In this document: positions 43,933 through 53,153 of the stretch, piece after piece
Layout of the letters: every line of letters starts with the position of its first letter
Position numbering within the stretch: the first letter of the stretch is position 1
Source: Mogibacterium sp.
Lineage (GTDB): Bacteria > Bacillota > Clostridia > Peptostreptococcales > Anaerovoracaceae
Length of the DNA stretch: 64,000 nucleotides
Assembly (NCBI GenBank): GCA_017403955.1
Contig: JAFRDH010000020.1
Span: 1 to 64,000 of the forward strand
Reading direction: 5' to 3'
Program-made: the position numbers and the translations under genes
Notes under the pieces: generated by a model
What the model was told of the DNA's origin: nothing
Seen by the model: only the letters and a program-made list of their open reading frames with translations
Database searches by the model: none

Positions 43933-44690
43933 AGCTTAAGACATTATTCGGAAAACGGGGCAGCTATATTCTCGAGGCAACTGTGACGCTGCCGGTATTT
44001 CTCATAGCAGTGATGCTCATGAGTTCGGTGATACTGATATATGCGTGTATCGAAGATATGAACTTCATAGCTGCGAATGAGATGAGACGGGGAGCTGCGG
44101 AAGCTGTTTATGCCGATACCTCCCTGTTGATCCCATACAGGATAAAGAAAGAAGCCCTCGATGACCATTCAAGAGTCATCAACGCAAGACTGACGGATTT
44201 CGGTTACAGGACTTCGAGATGGGGCAAAGACGAACTCATACTCATGACACTCAGAATGAAACTTGGATCTTCCTCACGAATAGGGATACATCCTTATGCG
44301 GAATATGATCTGTCACTGGTGACAAGAGCTTATGTCGGCAGAAAAAGAAACATACAGCCAATGAGCAAGGCTGAAATGGAAGGAGCTGGTTCAGAACCGG
44401 TATTTATTTTTCCAAAAAGAGGCGAGAAATATCACTCTGAAGGATGTGCGTTCTTAAAAGCAGCATCTGTTTCCGGTACGCTGACACCTTCGGTCAGGTC
44501 TAAATATTCCTCGTGTCCTCTCTGCAGGAGCAGGAAAGCCGGTATCGGGTCACATATATATTACTTTCCTTCAGCCGGTGAAGATTACCATCTTCCGGGT
44601 TGCCCGTCACTTCAGCGGAACTATGTTGAGATAGACAAGAAAGATGCGCTGGCAAGGGGTTATACCCCATGCTCAAAATGCGGAGGTTAA
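43929..44690 (+). CDS. TadE-like protein with two C-terminal Cys/His motifs
   Basis: Residues 1-45 match TadE (KRGSYILEATVTLPVFLIAVMLM). After a beta region the C-terminal ~100 residues hold two units of the form YHxxxCxxL...CxxC: KYHSEGCAFL with SSCPLCRSRK, then DYHLPGCPSLQR with TPCSKCGG. These look like Ada-type metal sites. Fusion of a pseudopilin to a double metal site suggests wall or surface attachment or redox sensing, which is inference. It overlaps the DUF5702-like gene by 4 nt. Confidence 0.72.
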   Translation: MKLKTLFGKRGSYILEATVTLPVFLIAVMLMSSVILIYACIEDMNFIAANEMRRGAAEAVYADTSLLIPYRIKKEALDDHSRVINARLTDFGYRTSRWGKDELILMTLRMKLGSSSRIGIHPYAEYDLSLVTRAYVGRKRNIQPMSKAEMEGAGSEPVFIFPKRGEKYHSEGCAFLKAASVSGTLTPSVRSKYSSCPLCRSRKAGIGSHIYYFPSAGEDYHLPGCPSLQRNYVEIDKKDALARGYTPCSKCGG

Positions 44691-44694
44691 AACT

Positions 44695-45228
44695 ATGAAA
44701 AACGAAATGGATCATGGGATCACAGGTCTTACGATCCCCTCATATATCGAAGATATACTGACGCACAATTATTGTCCTTATTTTATGAAAATGACCATCA
44801 TACGAGAGAACGACAACTACAGATTCATTTACAGGCCTCAGAACCTCAGGAAACTCAGGACAGAAGATCTTGATATCTATTCCAAGATGGTTCTTCTGAG
44901 GAGCCTGATAGAAATATGCGACAAGACAGATGCATATCTTATCAAGGCAGACAACTATCTGCTCGAGCCCGAACTGATCTATTTGTCGGGGGACAGATTC
45001 AATGAGGACAATCTCAGAATCATGTACTATCCGGATTCCAAGAAACTCAGTAAAGCAAGAAAAATCATGCTTTTTGCAGAGCGGATCAAGGGCAGCAACA
45101 GAGAAGAAAGAGAATTCTTCGAGCAATTCAGAAAGATGATCGAAAACGGAGATGTCAACCGGGCAGCCTTGTTCCTGGAGAAAAGTATTCTTCGTTACGA
45201 AAACAGGATGATAAGCAAGGCAAGTTAA
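44695..45228 (+). CDS. Unknown Tad-locus protein (DUF6382-like)
   Basis: GGAGG lies 8 nt before the ATG at 44695; an upstream in-frame ATG at 44644 lies inside the previous gene. The 177-residue soluble protein contains YFMKMTIIRENDNYRFIYRP, LLRSLIEICDKTDAYLIKADN and LIYLSGDRFN, which recall the DUF6382 domain found ahead of FHA domains in Tad loci. No FHA domain is present. It is the last gene of the locus. Confidence 0.6.
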   Translation: MKNEMDHGITGLTIPSYIEDILTHNYCPYFMKMTIIRENDNYRFIYRPQNLRKLRTEDLDIYSKMVLLRSLIEICDKTDAYLIKADNYLLEPELIYLSGDRFNEDNLRIMYYPDSKKLSKARKIMLFAERIKGSNREEREFFEQFRKMIENGDVNRAALFLEKSILRYENRMISKAS

Positions 45229-45283
45229 TTCAAGTAAAGCACACATAGATATACAAGACATATATAAGAACGGAGAGAATAGA

Positions 45284-46738
45284 ATGAAAAAGCATTTAGC
45301 AAAAGCAGCAGCATTACTGCTGGCTCTTATGATGATACCATCTGCGGCTTTCGCGGCAGTCGGAACATCAACTGCAAATTCTTCAGATACAGCGACTATT
45401 TATCTGGGAAAGGTGCTGACCGTCAGCCAGGATAATAAATTCCCTGCAGTAAGAGATTTCAACTTTGAGATCGAAGCAGTCAAAGCATGGGATAACGCTA
45501 ATAAAGACACGACAAAGAGCGGTGTGGATATACCTGCCGGGCAGATGCCTTCGCCTGCAGCGACAACTACTGACCATCATAAGATCATCGTGAATGGTAC
45601 GAAATCAACAGTGACTATCGGTGATTTCAGCGGCTCGGCCAATACTGCAAAAGCAGATACAGCAAGAGAGAAGTTCAGAGTGTCACCTGTAAGCATCAAG
45701 TTCACCAAGGCCGGTTATTACATGTACAAAGTAACTGAAAAAGGATCACTTCCTGCTGAGATACCGGGAGTTGCATACGATGACAGTTCATATTATGTAG
45801 TCGTCTATGTCTGCAACAAGACTGATGATCAGGGCAACACTGTCCCTGGTGTATATGTACATGACATCACTTCTTTCAGGAACAAACCGGATACAGATAC
45901 TCAGCCTGATCTCACAGACATCCAGAACATAACAGATAACGGCAATAAGGCAGCATCCGAGAATACCTATGAGAACTATGAGAAAACGGGTAAATCCGAC
46001 CCGACACCGGGAGATGATCCGGAAACAGGACTTCCTACCGGTCCTGACAAACTCGAAGCATACAAATTCTGGAATGACCAGACTACACACGATGTCGTTA
46101 TCACTAACAATGTAAGCGGAAACCTCGGCGATCTTACCAAAGAATTCGCTATGACAGTCACACTTTCCGGCCTTGAACCCGGAGTTACTTATACGACAAA
46201 TGTGCCTGCTGAATTCAAAACAGAGAAAAAAGAAACATCACAGGGGGCTGATCTTGTCAGCGCTACTGCAGGAGTTGTCAATACGACAGGAAAGACTTTC
46301 ACTGCGAATGACGATGGTGATGCCGAGTTCCTGATCAAACTCACAGATGAAGAAGTCTTTGTCATGAACGCTCTTCCGGCAGGAGCTACTTACATAGTCA
46401 AAGAGCATGAATCAGACCATATAGCCAGTTATACAGTGACTTCTACAAGCCAGTCAGCACTTATCGGAAAAGCACAGGATGCCAACACAACCGATCAGAA
46501 GTCGCTTGCTACAGAAGAAGAATCCGTCGACAGCATCTCTAATATCCGCGGCAGAGTCCCGAATGTACCTAACGATGAGACCGTCACTGTAGCATTCAAT
46601 AACCACAGAAATCTTGCTACTGTGACTGGACTCCCATACTACGGAGACTTTGCATATGTCATTGCTGTTCTTATCATCGCTGCTGCAGCATTATTGATAA
46701 GAAGATCTGCAAGAGCTGATAAATGGACACAAAAATAA
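45284..46738 (+). CDS. Sortase-anchored pilin with T-antigen (FctA-like) domains
   Basis: CGGAGAG precedes the ATG. The 484-residue precursor has a signal peptide, an FctA-like domain (about 30-200: TIYLGKVLTV, FNFEIEAVKAW, KFTKAGYYMYKVTEKG), and a second one (about 265-450: NNVSGNLGDLTKEFAMTVTLSGLEPGVTY, YIVKEHESDHIASYTV). The YMYKVTE segment holds the Glu used for intramolecular isopeptide bonds in the family. It ends with a sorting signal LATVTG, a helix and basic residues. Probably the major shaft pilin of the operon. Confidence 0.8.
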   Translation: MKKHLAKAAALLLALMMIPSAAFAAVGTSTANSSDTATIYLGKVLTVSQDNKFPAVRDFNFEIEAVKAWDNANKDTTKSGVDIPAGQMPSPAATTTDHHKIIVNGTKSTVTIGDFSGSANTAKADTAREKFRVSPVSIKFTKAGYYMYKVTEKGSLPAEIPGVAYDDSSYYVVVYVCNKTDDQGNTVPGVYVHDITSFRNKPDTDTQPDLTDIQNITDNGNKAASENTYENYEKTGKSDPTPGDDPETGLPTGPDKLEAYKFWNDQTTHDVVITNNVSGNLGDLTKEFAMTVTLSGLEPGVTYTTNVPAEFKTEKKETSQGADLVSATAGVVNTTGKTFTANDDGDAEFLIKLTDEEVFVMNALPAGATYIVKEHESDHIASYTVTSTSQSALIGKAQDANTTDQKSLATEEESVDSISNIRGRVPNVPNDETVTVAFNNHRNLATVTGLPYYGDFAYVIAVLIIAAAALLIRRSARADKWTQK

Positions 46739-47436
46739 GGATCTGCAGGTTCATCGACAGAGCTGATGAGATATGGCGAAAAGCGGTTACTCTGATCCTG
46801 ATCATAGCTTCTGTATATGTCGTAACTACTATCTATGACATTTACAGCTTTAATCAGGCCGGAATGGGAGGCTTGGAATATCACAGTTTCAGTGAGCTTA
46901 TGGGCATCAACCCCGATATTTCAGCCTGGATCAGGATCGAAGGCACGAATATAGATCATCCCGTTGTACAAGGCAAAGATAACTACGAATACCTGAGTAA
47001 AGATATAAACGGGAATGATTATGCGGGTGGAAGTATATTCCTGGATTGCGGGAACCGTAAAGATTTTTCGGACAGCTTCATAATAATCCACGGACATCAT
47101 ATGTCCGGAGGAGCTATGTTCGGTGATCTTGCATGTTTCAGGGAGGAGAAATTCTTCAGCGGACACACGGAAGGAGAACTGCTCACGCCCCATGATGAAT
47201 ACATCCTTACGATCGCGGGTTCTGCAACAGTTGATGCTTATGACGGATCAGTCTATATGGCTGACAGATCCTCACTTCCACTGGAACTTCTTGAAAAATG
47301 TGATCTCAGACGGGACTTAACATTTGGGAAGAATGACAAACTCATAGCGCTTTCGACTTGCTCGGGAGATATGAGCAACAACCGCACTGTTGTTTTTGCA
47401 AGGGCAAGATCATCGGAGAGCGAAGATGAACAATGA
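46723..47436 (+). CDS. Class B sortase
   Basis: The ATG overlaps the pilin gene by 16 nt. The 237-residue enzyme has an N-terminal helix, then the SrtB core: ISAWIRIEGTNIDHPVVQG, IIIHGHHMSGGAMFGDL with catalytic His125, LSTCSGDMSNNRTVVFAR with Cys213 and Arg221. Class B sortases can act as pilin polymerases, as in streptococcal FCT-type loci. Its position inside a pilin operon supports that role over wall anchoring of a haem protein. Confidence 0.9.
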   Translation: MDTKIRICRFIDRADEIWRKAVTLILIIASVYVVTTIYDIYSFNQAGMGGLEYHSFSELMGINPDISAWIRIEGTNIDHPVVQGKDNYEYLSKDINGNDYAGGSIFLDCGNRKDFSDSFIIIHGHHMSGGAMFGDLACFREEKFFSGHTEGELLTPHDEYILTIAGSATVDAYDGSVYMADRSSLPLELLEKCDLRRDLTFGKNDKLIALSTCSGDMSNNRTVVFARARSSESEDEQ

Positions 47437-47935
47437 ACCACTAATAAGAAAATCACTGATCAGGCTGTTTACAGATATATCACTTACGATCCTGTTCACC
47501 GCATTGGTATTCACTTTCGTATTCGGGATATGTATCCAGAGAGGGAACGACATGTATCCGTCAATAAAGGACGGAGATGTGATCCTGTATTACAGGCATC
47601 CTTCACTGATACAGACTGAAGCGGTCGTATATGAATCAGGAGGTTTCCTCAGGACGGGAAGGATAGCAGCCGTTTCCGGGACAGTAATATCCGAGACAAA
47701 CGATCATCAGATCACATTGAATGGCATCTTCCTGCCTGAGGACCCGGAGACGGGGATATACAGTAAGACTTTTAAAGCGCCTGATCAGGAACTTCCTGCG
47801 ACAGTATCTGAAGGCTGTTACTTCATTCTGAATGACGACAGATCGAGAATGAGCGACTCAAGAAGCCTCGGAGAGATAGGACGCAGGCAGATAAAAGGCA
47901 GGATAATAACAGTCCTGCGCAGAAGAAATATATAG
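47426..47935 (+). CDS. SipA-like signal peptidase homologue without the catalytic dyad
   Basis: The ATG at 47426 overlaps the sortase gene by 11 nt. The 169-residue protein keeps the type I signal peptidase outline: N-terminal helix, GNDMYPSIKDGDVILYY (box B), FLRTGRIAAVSGTVI (box D) and ILNDDRSRMSDSRSLGEI (box E). The nucleophile position before the conserved Met is Asp42 instead of Ser, and the general base position is Gly78 instead of Lys. The same two replacements are reported for SipA of Streptococcus pyogenes, needed for pilus polymerisation. So it is probably a pilus chaperone, not a protease. Confidence 0.82.
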   Translation: MNNEPLIRKSLIRLFTDISLTILFTALVFTFVFGICIQRGNDMYPSIKDGDVILYYRHPSLIQTEAVVYESGGFLRTGRIAAVSGTVISETNDHQITLNGIFLPEDPETGIYSKTFKAPDQELPATVSEGCYFILNDDRSRMSDSRSLGEIGRRQIKGRIITVLRRRNI

Positions 47936-47949
47936 AAAGGGGAAAAGCA

Positions 47950-48552
47950 ATGCAAAGAATCTATCCGGCAGCTGCTTTGACCTTGATCATTTCTATGCTT
48001 TTCACAGGGATATGCTTCGCTGCAGGAGGACACGAAAGTAAGATCAATCCTCCTGTCAGCGTAGGTATAACCGCTAAGCATGAGATCAAAGGGATAAGAA
48101 ACCCTGAGGATAAACAATATACTTTCATACTGTCTGCTGAGGATAAATCCAATCCTATGCCGGAAGGGGCATCTGAAGGATCCATGAAGCTGACGGTAAA
48201 TGACGAAAAAGAAATAGATTTCGGCAGGATCACTTTCGACTATCCGGGAGCTTATTACTATGTTCTGTCACAGAAAGACAGACCCAAAACATACAGGATA
48301 ATGATAGCTGCTTTCAATGACGGTACTTCGGATACGGTGATCTGGGATATGGAGGACGGCAGCAAGACCGACAAAGCATTATTCAAAGATGAATACAGGA
48401 TGAGTCCGAAGACAGGAGATACAACAGATATGACAGAAATGATCCTGTTCGCATCGGTCGCTTTTATGAGTTTTGTACTGATACTTATAGTTCTGCACAG
48501 AAGGAGAAAGGAGCATTTGATATGGAAAGAAAACATAACCCGCAGGCATTGA
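47950..48552 (+). CDS. FctB-like minor pilin
   Basis: AAAGGGG precedes the ATG. The 200-residue precursor has a signal peptide, a single FctB-like beta domain (QYTFILSAEDKSNPMPEG, IDFGRITFDYPGAYYYVL), and the sorting signal SPKTGD followed by a helix and a basic tail. In FCT-type pili such proteins form the base that is attached to the wall. The gene overlaps the next by 31 nt. Confidence 0.75.
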   Translation: MQRIYPAAALTLIISMLFTGICFAAGGHESKINPPVSVGITAKHEIKGIRNPEDKQYTFILSAEDKSNPMPEGASEGSMKLTVNDEKEIDFGRITFDYPGAYYYVLSQKDRPKTYRIMIAAFNDGTSDTVIWDMEDGSKTDKALFKDEYRMSPKTGDTTDMTEMILFASVAFMSFVLILIVLHRRRKEHLIWKENITRRH

Positions 48553-48926
48553 TAGCGCTTATATCTTTACTGATGCTGGTACTCCTTGCTCTTCCGGTTT
48601 TTGCAGACGGTGAAGAGATCCAGAGCGAGAACATACAGGAAGATGTGGCTGCAGAAACCGAACTGACTGAAGTTTCAGAGGACGTTGGAGAAAATGCTGA
48701 TGAAGCTGAAATCACAGCTGAAGTCGCAGCTGAAGAAGACAAAGATTATGTAGAAGATGAGATCGTCGAGGAGACAGGACCTGAGGATGAAACAGATGAA
48801 GAGGAGCCTGAAGAAATAAATGAGATCGATCTCCACGGAGACGATCAGCTGCCGTCTTATAAAGCTGTTTTCGAAGGCGTATGGGATGAAGAAACACAGA
48901 GCACGACATGGGAGGAAATGCCATGA
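48522..48926 (+). CDS. Small acidic secreted protein
   Basis: AAAGGAG lies 8 nt before the ATG. The 134-residue product has a signal peptide (LISLLMLVLLALPVFA) and a very acidic mature part without cysteines or a sorting signal; it ends WDEETQSTTWEEMP. No family recognised. It is locked into the pilus operon by overlaps of 31 and 4 nt, so a role in the pilus is possible. Confidence 0.65.
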   Translation: MERKHNPQALIALISLLMLVLLALPVFADGEEIQSENIQEDVAAETELTEVSEDVGENADEAEITAEVAAEEDKDYVEDEIVEETGPEDETDEEEPEEINEIDLHGDDQLPSYKAVFEGVWDEETQSTTWEEMP

Positions 48927-51295
48927 AGAGAAAAATATCGATAATCGTGACAGTCTTCATCATGATGCTCTGTTTCACTCTGGTTTTCGCAAATGCTCTG
49001 GACGAAGTCCCGAGCGGACAGCTGAGTGTCCAGTATGATGACGGAACAGGAGCACTTTTCAAAACTCTGCCGGCTAATTACGCGAAGCTGAATAAATTGA
49101 ATCTGGGAAGCGCAGTGCTGGTATCCGGAACAGGTTATTCGATTGTGAACGGACAGACAGGAAGTTCAGACAAGGTGACAAGACCACATCTCGTATGGAC
49201 CGGCAAGTTGGCATACGGAGGCGATCTGAGGAGCACTACGTCAAATTCGGTTCTTAAGAGCAACAGCCTTCCTGCGGCGATCCTGAAGTTCCCGAATTCT
49301 GCTGAACTGTCTGACGGGAAAAAGGCCGATGTTATTGTCGTACTGGATCATATAACCGTAAATGTAACAAAAAGTCTGAACGACAAGATAACTTCATCAA
49401 CAAATGTAAGGGTAATGCTTGCTGCTTCGGATAACAGAGGCCTGTGGCTGGTGACCGCTTCACCTAAGACAGCAATAGACAGATGGGATTATACGAATGA
49501 GAACAAAAGCACATCAGCAGGCACTGCACACAGACTCAGAACAACCATCAGACTGACCGAACATGCAGACGGCAAGACGATTGGTCGTGCTATTTCGACA
49601 CAGGAGTATCCGAGCATGCTTGTTGAATTCAAGGACCTTGACGTAAGAGATTTCAGTATAAGGAAAGGCGCTACATATACACAGCTCTGGAACGGGCCTT
49701 ACGCAGAAGGTATTGAAATGACTACAGGCTGGGGCAATCCTGTCGCACTTGCACCGATGGGGACCGGAATACTAAATCAGTCACTGGTAGAGAAACAGTT
49801 TATCAATGGGAACACTAAAATTAAAGGTAAAGGAAGTCAGTTCCAGGCACTTAATGGTGTTACCGGAAACCCTAACGACACTGAATCATTCTATAGTGGT
49901 TTTGCTGCACCGGTGTCGCCGGCAGGATTCAGCTTTTACTGGACCGGATCTGTCACAGGAGGAAAGAATACATATGCAAATATGGGAACTGTGATCAGCG
50001 GACAGCCTACTGTAGAAGTAAAGGCGATGAGAAGTGAAGGGGGAAGTCTCGGGAATACTGAGACCGGAGTTTCATCAGGGCTCAATACCTGGAAAAGTAA
50101 TACCCATCTCATGAACTCTGCTGCGACATATTGTTTTGCGCCTGAGGAAGGTTGGATGGTCAAGTATCTGAAAGTCGATGATGAAGAAATAGAACTCTCG
50201 CAGGAGGAACGCCTTCAAGGAGGAGAATATGTATTCGAGAGACTTAACAAGAATCCTGTGGTCAGGAGGACCTGGAGAGATGGAGCTATTCTCGATGCAG
50301 AAGAGAGCAGTACCTATAAAATAGAGGTCAAATATGTAAGACGTCCGGAATATGAGACAGAGAAGGTGTCAGACAGATCCGAGATAAGATCAATGAGTAC
50401 TGAACCGGTCACATATACTATCAGGTGTAAGGAGAAATATGCTGAAGCAGGTGCGGGTGCGCATCAGATCAAAGATGATATTGGAGGAGGCGCTCTTAGC
50501 ATCGTCCCGGATTCTATCCATGTAACTGCATCAGAGGGCAGTACTTTTACGATAGATAAACAGGATCAGGAAGGCCTGTGGGTCACTTTCAACTCTCCGG
50601 AAGCAAATGGAGACCAGCCGGAACTGACCATAACCTACAAAGCTACTGTCGACTGGACAAAATGCAGTGGCGGAGAGATCATCAACACTGCTGAAGACAC
50701 GAATACTCTTAAAATAGTCAATAATATTGTTATTGCAAAGAAGGTGAAAGGAAAGCTCAGAGATACTACAAAGCAATTCGAATTTGAGGTAATGCTTTCA
50801 GGGCTTGAACAGGGAAGAGAATATCAGGTGAACCTTTCAGGAGGAGCCGCCATAAGGAATGTATTGAGCGGTACTTCCACATCCAACGGTTTTATCCCTG
50901 ACAATGACGGTAAAGCAGACATAGAAATTGGCATGAAGGCTGAGCAAACAGCAGCATTTCTCAATATACCGGTGACTGCAGGTTATATTGTTAAAGAAAG
51001 ATCTTCAGACCATATAGCTTCATATGTACAAAGCTCAGATCAGGATGGACCGATATTTATTAAAGAGTCAGATGAGAACACATCTTCCGGTAAAGAATTA
51101 TCTTTGCAGCAGGAGACTCTTGATCTTGATGACGGAGAAGTATCTGTAATCTTCACGAACAGCAGAGATCCTGTACCTGTGACCGGACTGATCACTAAGA
51201 CAGACTTTCTTATACCGGGTGCGGTCATAGTTCTGACAGCTGTAGTTATGACTGTTGCTATAAGCAGGAAGAGAAAAGGACAGGTGCTGAGATGA
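48923..51295 (+). CDS. Large sortase-anchored pilus protein (tip adhesin candidate)
   Basis: The ATG at 48923 follows GGGAGGA by 7 nt and overlaps the previous stop (ATGA); an ATG at 48908 is upstream of that site. The 790-residue precursor has a signal peptide, a ~450-residue N-terminal region without a recognised fold, a DUF11/Cna-like strand region (about 510-590), and one FctA-like module (KKVKGKLRDTTKQFEFEVMLSGLEQG, YIVKERSSDHIASYVQ). The end is PVPVTG, helix, basic tail. Its size and single pilin module suit a tip protein like Cpa. Confidence 0.75.
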   Translation: MKRKISIIVTVFIMMLCFTLVFANALDEVPSGQLSVQYDDGTGALFKTLPANYAKLNKLNLGSAVLVSGTGYSIVNGQTGSSDKVTRPHLVWTGKLAYGGDLRSTTSNSVLKSNSLPAAILKFPNSAELSDGKKADVIVVLDHITVNVTKSLNDKITSSTNVRVMLAASDNRGLWLVTASPKTAIDRWDYTNENKSTSAGTAHRLRTTIRLTEHADGKTIGRAISTQEYPSMLVEFKDLDVRDFSIRKGATYTQLWNGPYAEGIEMTTGWGNPVALAPMGTGILNQSLVEKQFINGNTKIKGKGSQFQALNGVTGNPNDTESFYSGFAAPVSPAGFSFYWTGSVTGGKNTYANMGTVISGQPTVEVKAMRSEGGSLGNTETGVSSGLNTWKSNTHLMNSAATYCFAPEEGWMVKYLKVDDEEIELSQEERLQGGEYVFERLNKNPVVRRTWRDGAILDAEESSTYKIEVKYVRRPEYETEKVSDRSEIRSMSTEPVTYTIRCKEKYAEAGAGAHQIKDDIGGGALSIVPDSIHVTASEGSTFTIDKQDQEGLWVTFNSPEANGDQPELTITYKATVDWTKCSGGEIINTAEDTNTLKIVNNIVIAKKVKGKLRDTTKQFEFEVMLSGLEQGREYQVNLSGGAAIRNVLSGTSTSNGFIPDNDGKADIEIGMKAEQTAAFLNIPVTAGYIVKERSSDHIASYVQSSDQDGPIFIKESDENTSSGKELSLQQETLDLDDGEVSVIFTNSRDPVPVTGLITKTDFLIPGAVIVLTAVVMTVAISRKRKGQVLR

Positions 51296-52515
51296 ATAAA
51301 AAAATCGTTTCAAGAATTACTTTTACAGCGATATTCTGCCTTGTTTTCAATCTGCTGATAGTTTCCTTCTCTTTGCCTGTTTCAGCGGCTGACAGCGCAA
51401 ATACAGCGCATATAGACATAACTAATACAGTCGCGACTGCAGGGAATGTTGATGCATTTACATTCAGGATCGAACCGGTTGAAGGATGGACTCATGAGAA
51501 TACTTCTTCAAGCGGTAACGGGAGTGCTCTAAGTGCTTCTGAATTACCTTTGCCTGAAGGAACACAGACAGGACAATCATTCAAGGAAATCACAATCTCA
51601 GGATTTGCCGGGAATGGCAATTCGAGTCTGACCCAAAGCTCAGGAGCGATCACTTTCACAAAACCGGGATGGTATATGTATCGTGTCAAAGAAATGATAC
51701 CAGATCCGGTGCAGGCAGGAGTCAAGTACGACCAGTCTGAATACTATGTAGTCGTGTACACTGAATATGCAGATGAAATCTCTGATGATGTGATAGTACG
51801 AAATGTTACTGCATGGCATAATCCTCACGGCTCCGGCAAATACAGACCGGATCTTGAAGATATTTCATCTATAACTGACAATAACGGAGCACCTGCACTT
51901 GATAATAATGAGCCTATGATATACGGCAAAACAGGCATTGGAGAATCATCCGTTGAGGTGAAGTTCTGGAATTCACAGGAGACAGGATCTCTTAGTGTGA
52001 GCAAAAATGTTACAGGTAATCTTGGCGACCTGCATAAGAGATTTGCTTTCACTGCTGATATATCCGGCCTGACACCGGGCATTGAATACAAATTGAGAAA
52101 TGACGGGGCGGAGTTTATCTCCGGAGCGAAAGAAAGCGGAGATGCTTTCATCACGGATATGGATGGTAAAGCAAGACTGGAATTCACTCTTGGTGATGAT
52201 GATAACTTTTATTTCGAGGGTCTGCCGGAGGGAGCATCATTTGAAGTGAAAGAATCTGCGAGTGATCATTTTCCTTCATATGAGGTAACGAAAGGCAGCA
52301 GCGTGATAAAGAGCGACTCTAAGAAAACGCATACGGCGCTTTCTACAGGTACTGTAGAGGTGTCCGAAGCAGCAGCATATTCCGTCGAATTTACAAACGA
52401 TCGTGATCTTGCGCCTGTGACAGGCATATATACTACCGGGTTGAAAGTGCTCTTCATAGCACTTGCTGTACTGTTCCTCGGTTTTGCTCACATGCTGAAG
52501 AGGGCGGGCGAATGA
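51292..52515 (+). CDS. Sortase-anchored pilin with two FctA-like domains
   Basis: Starts at ATGA overlapping the previous stop. The 407-residue precursor has a signal peptide, an FctA-like domain (ATAGNVDAFTFRIEPVEGW, FTKPGWYMYRVKEMI, YYVVVY), a second one (KNVTGNLGDLHKRFAFTADISGLTPG, FEVKESASDHFPSYEV) and the sorting signal LAPVTG with helix and short basic end. It is a paralogue of the pilin at 45284-46738 with shorter linkers. Confidence 0.8.
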   Translation: MNKKIVSRITFTAIFCLVFNLLIVSFSLPVSAADSANTAHIDITNTVATAGNVDAFTFRIEPVEGWTHENTSSSGNGSALSASELPLPEGTQTGQSFKEITISGFAGNGNSSLTQSSGAITFTKPGWYMYRVKEMIPDPVQAGVKYDQSEYYVVVYTEYADEISDDVIVRNVTAWHNPHGSGKYRPDLEDISSITDNNGAPALDNNEPMIYGKTGIGESSVEVKFWNSQETGSLSVSKNVTGNLGDLHKRFAFTADISGLTPGIEYKLRNDGAEFISGAKESGDAFITDMDGKARLEFTLGDDDNFYFEGLPEGASFEVKESASDHFPSYEVTKGSSVIKSDSKKTHTALSTGTVEVSEAAAYSVEFTNDRDLAPVTGIYTTGLKVLFIALAVLFLGFAHMLKRAGE

Positions 52516-52517
52516 CT

Positions 52518-52540
52518 TGATCAGATGCGATCTCTGATCA
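52518..52540. terminator. Hairpin between convergent pilin and maf genes
   Basis: TGATCAG (52518-52524) and CTGATCA (52534-52540) form a perfect 7-bp stem that overlaps the 3' end of maf. No T-run is present on either side, so termination here is uncertain. Confidence 0.35.
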
Positions 52541-53099
52541 GCGGCTCGATCCTGTAATATGGAAGGCCGACTACGTTCTCGTAGTCACCGTTGATATGAT
52601 CGATATGTTTACCGAAGTATCCCTGGATCGCGTATGAACCAGCTTTGTCATATGGTTCTTCAAGCGAAAGGTATTCCTCGATGTCTTCATCGGAATAGTT
52701 TTTGCAATGTACTTCGGTCACATCACTGAAGACTGTGGTTTCGCCCGTTTTTATATCTATCAGGGCAACACCTGTAACAACGTAATGAACAGTACCTCTT
52801 ATTGAATCCAACATCCTGCGGGCGTCATCACGGTCTTCGGGTTTACCCATTATTTCATTTTTCCATACAATTGTATCTGCACCTATGATAATATATCCGG
52901 TGTATTCCGGATCGTCCTTAACGGCATCATAGCAGGCTGAGGCCTTGCGCTTTGCAAGCATTTCAACAGCGTCACGCATTCCGATACCTTCAGGAAGAGA
53001 CTCATCTGTTTCTGTAGGCATCAGGACAGGGGATACACCGTGTTTATGAAGAATTTCGATACGTCTTGGCGACTTCGAAGCCAGTATTACTTTACTCAT
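52521..53099 (-). CDS. maf: Maf-type nucleotide pyrophosphatase
   Basis: The 192-residue protein starts SKVILASKSPRR, the Maf hallmark, and continues with ESLPEG, LAKRKAS, IIIGADTIVW and GKPEDRDDARRML, then YAIQGYFGKHIDHINGDYENVVGLP. Maf proteins hydrolyse non-canonical or canonical NTPs and delay septation when overproduced. The ATG at 53099 matches the family start; a GTG at 53114 is also in frame. It is convergent with the pilus operon. Confidence 0.92.
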   Translation of the reverse strand: MSKVILASKSPRRIEILHKHGVSPVLMPTETDESLPEGIGMRDAVEMLAKRKASACYDAVKDDPEYTGYIIIGADTIVWKNEIMGKPEDRDDARRMLDSIRGTVHYVVTGVALIDIKTGETTVFSDVTEVHCKNYSDEDIEEYLSLEEPYDKAGSYAIQGYFGKHIDHINGDYENVVGLPYYRIEPLIRDRI

Positions 53100-53153
53100 A
53101 TTCACTCTACTCACTTTTTTAAAAATTTACTTCACAATTTTAGCATTATATCC

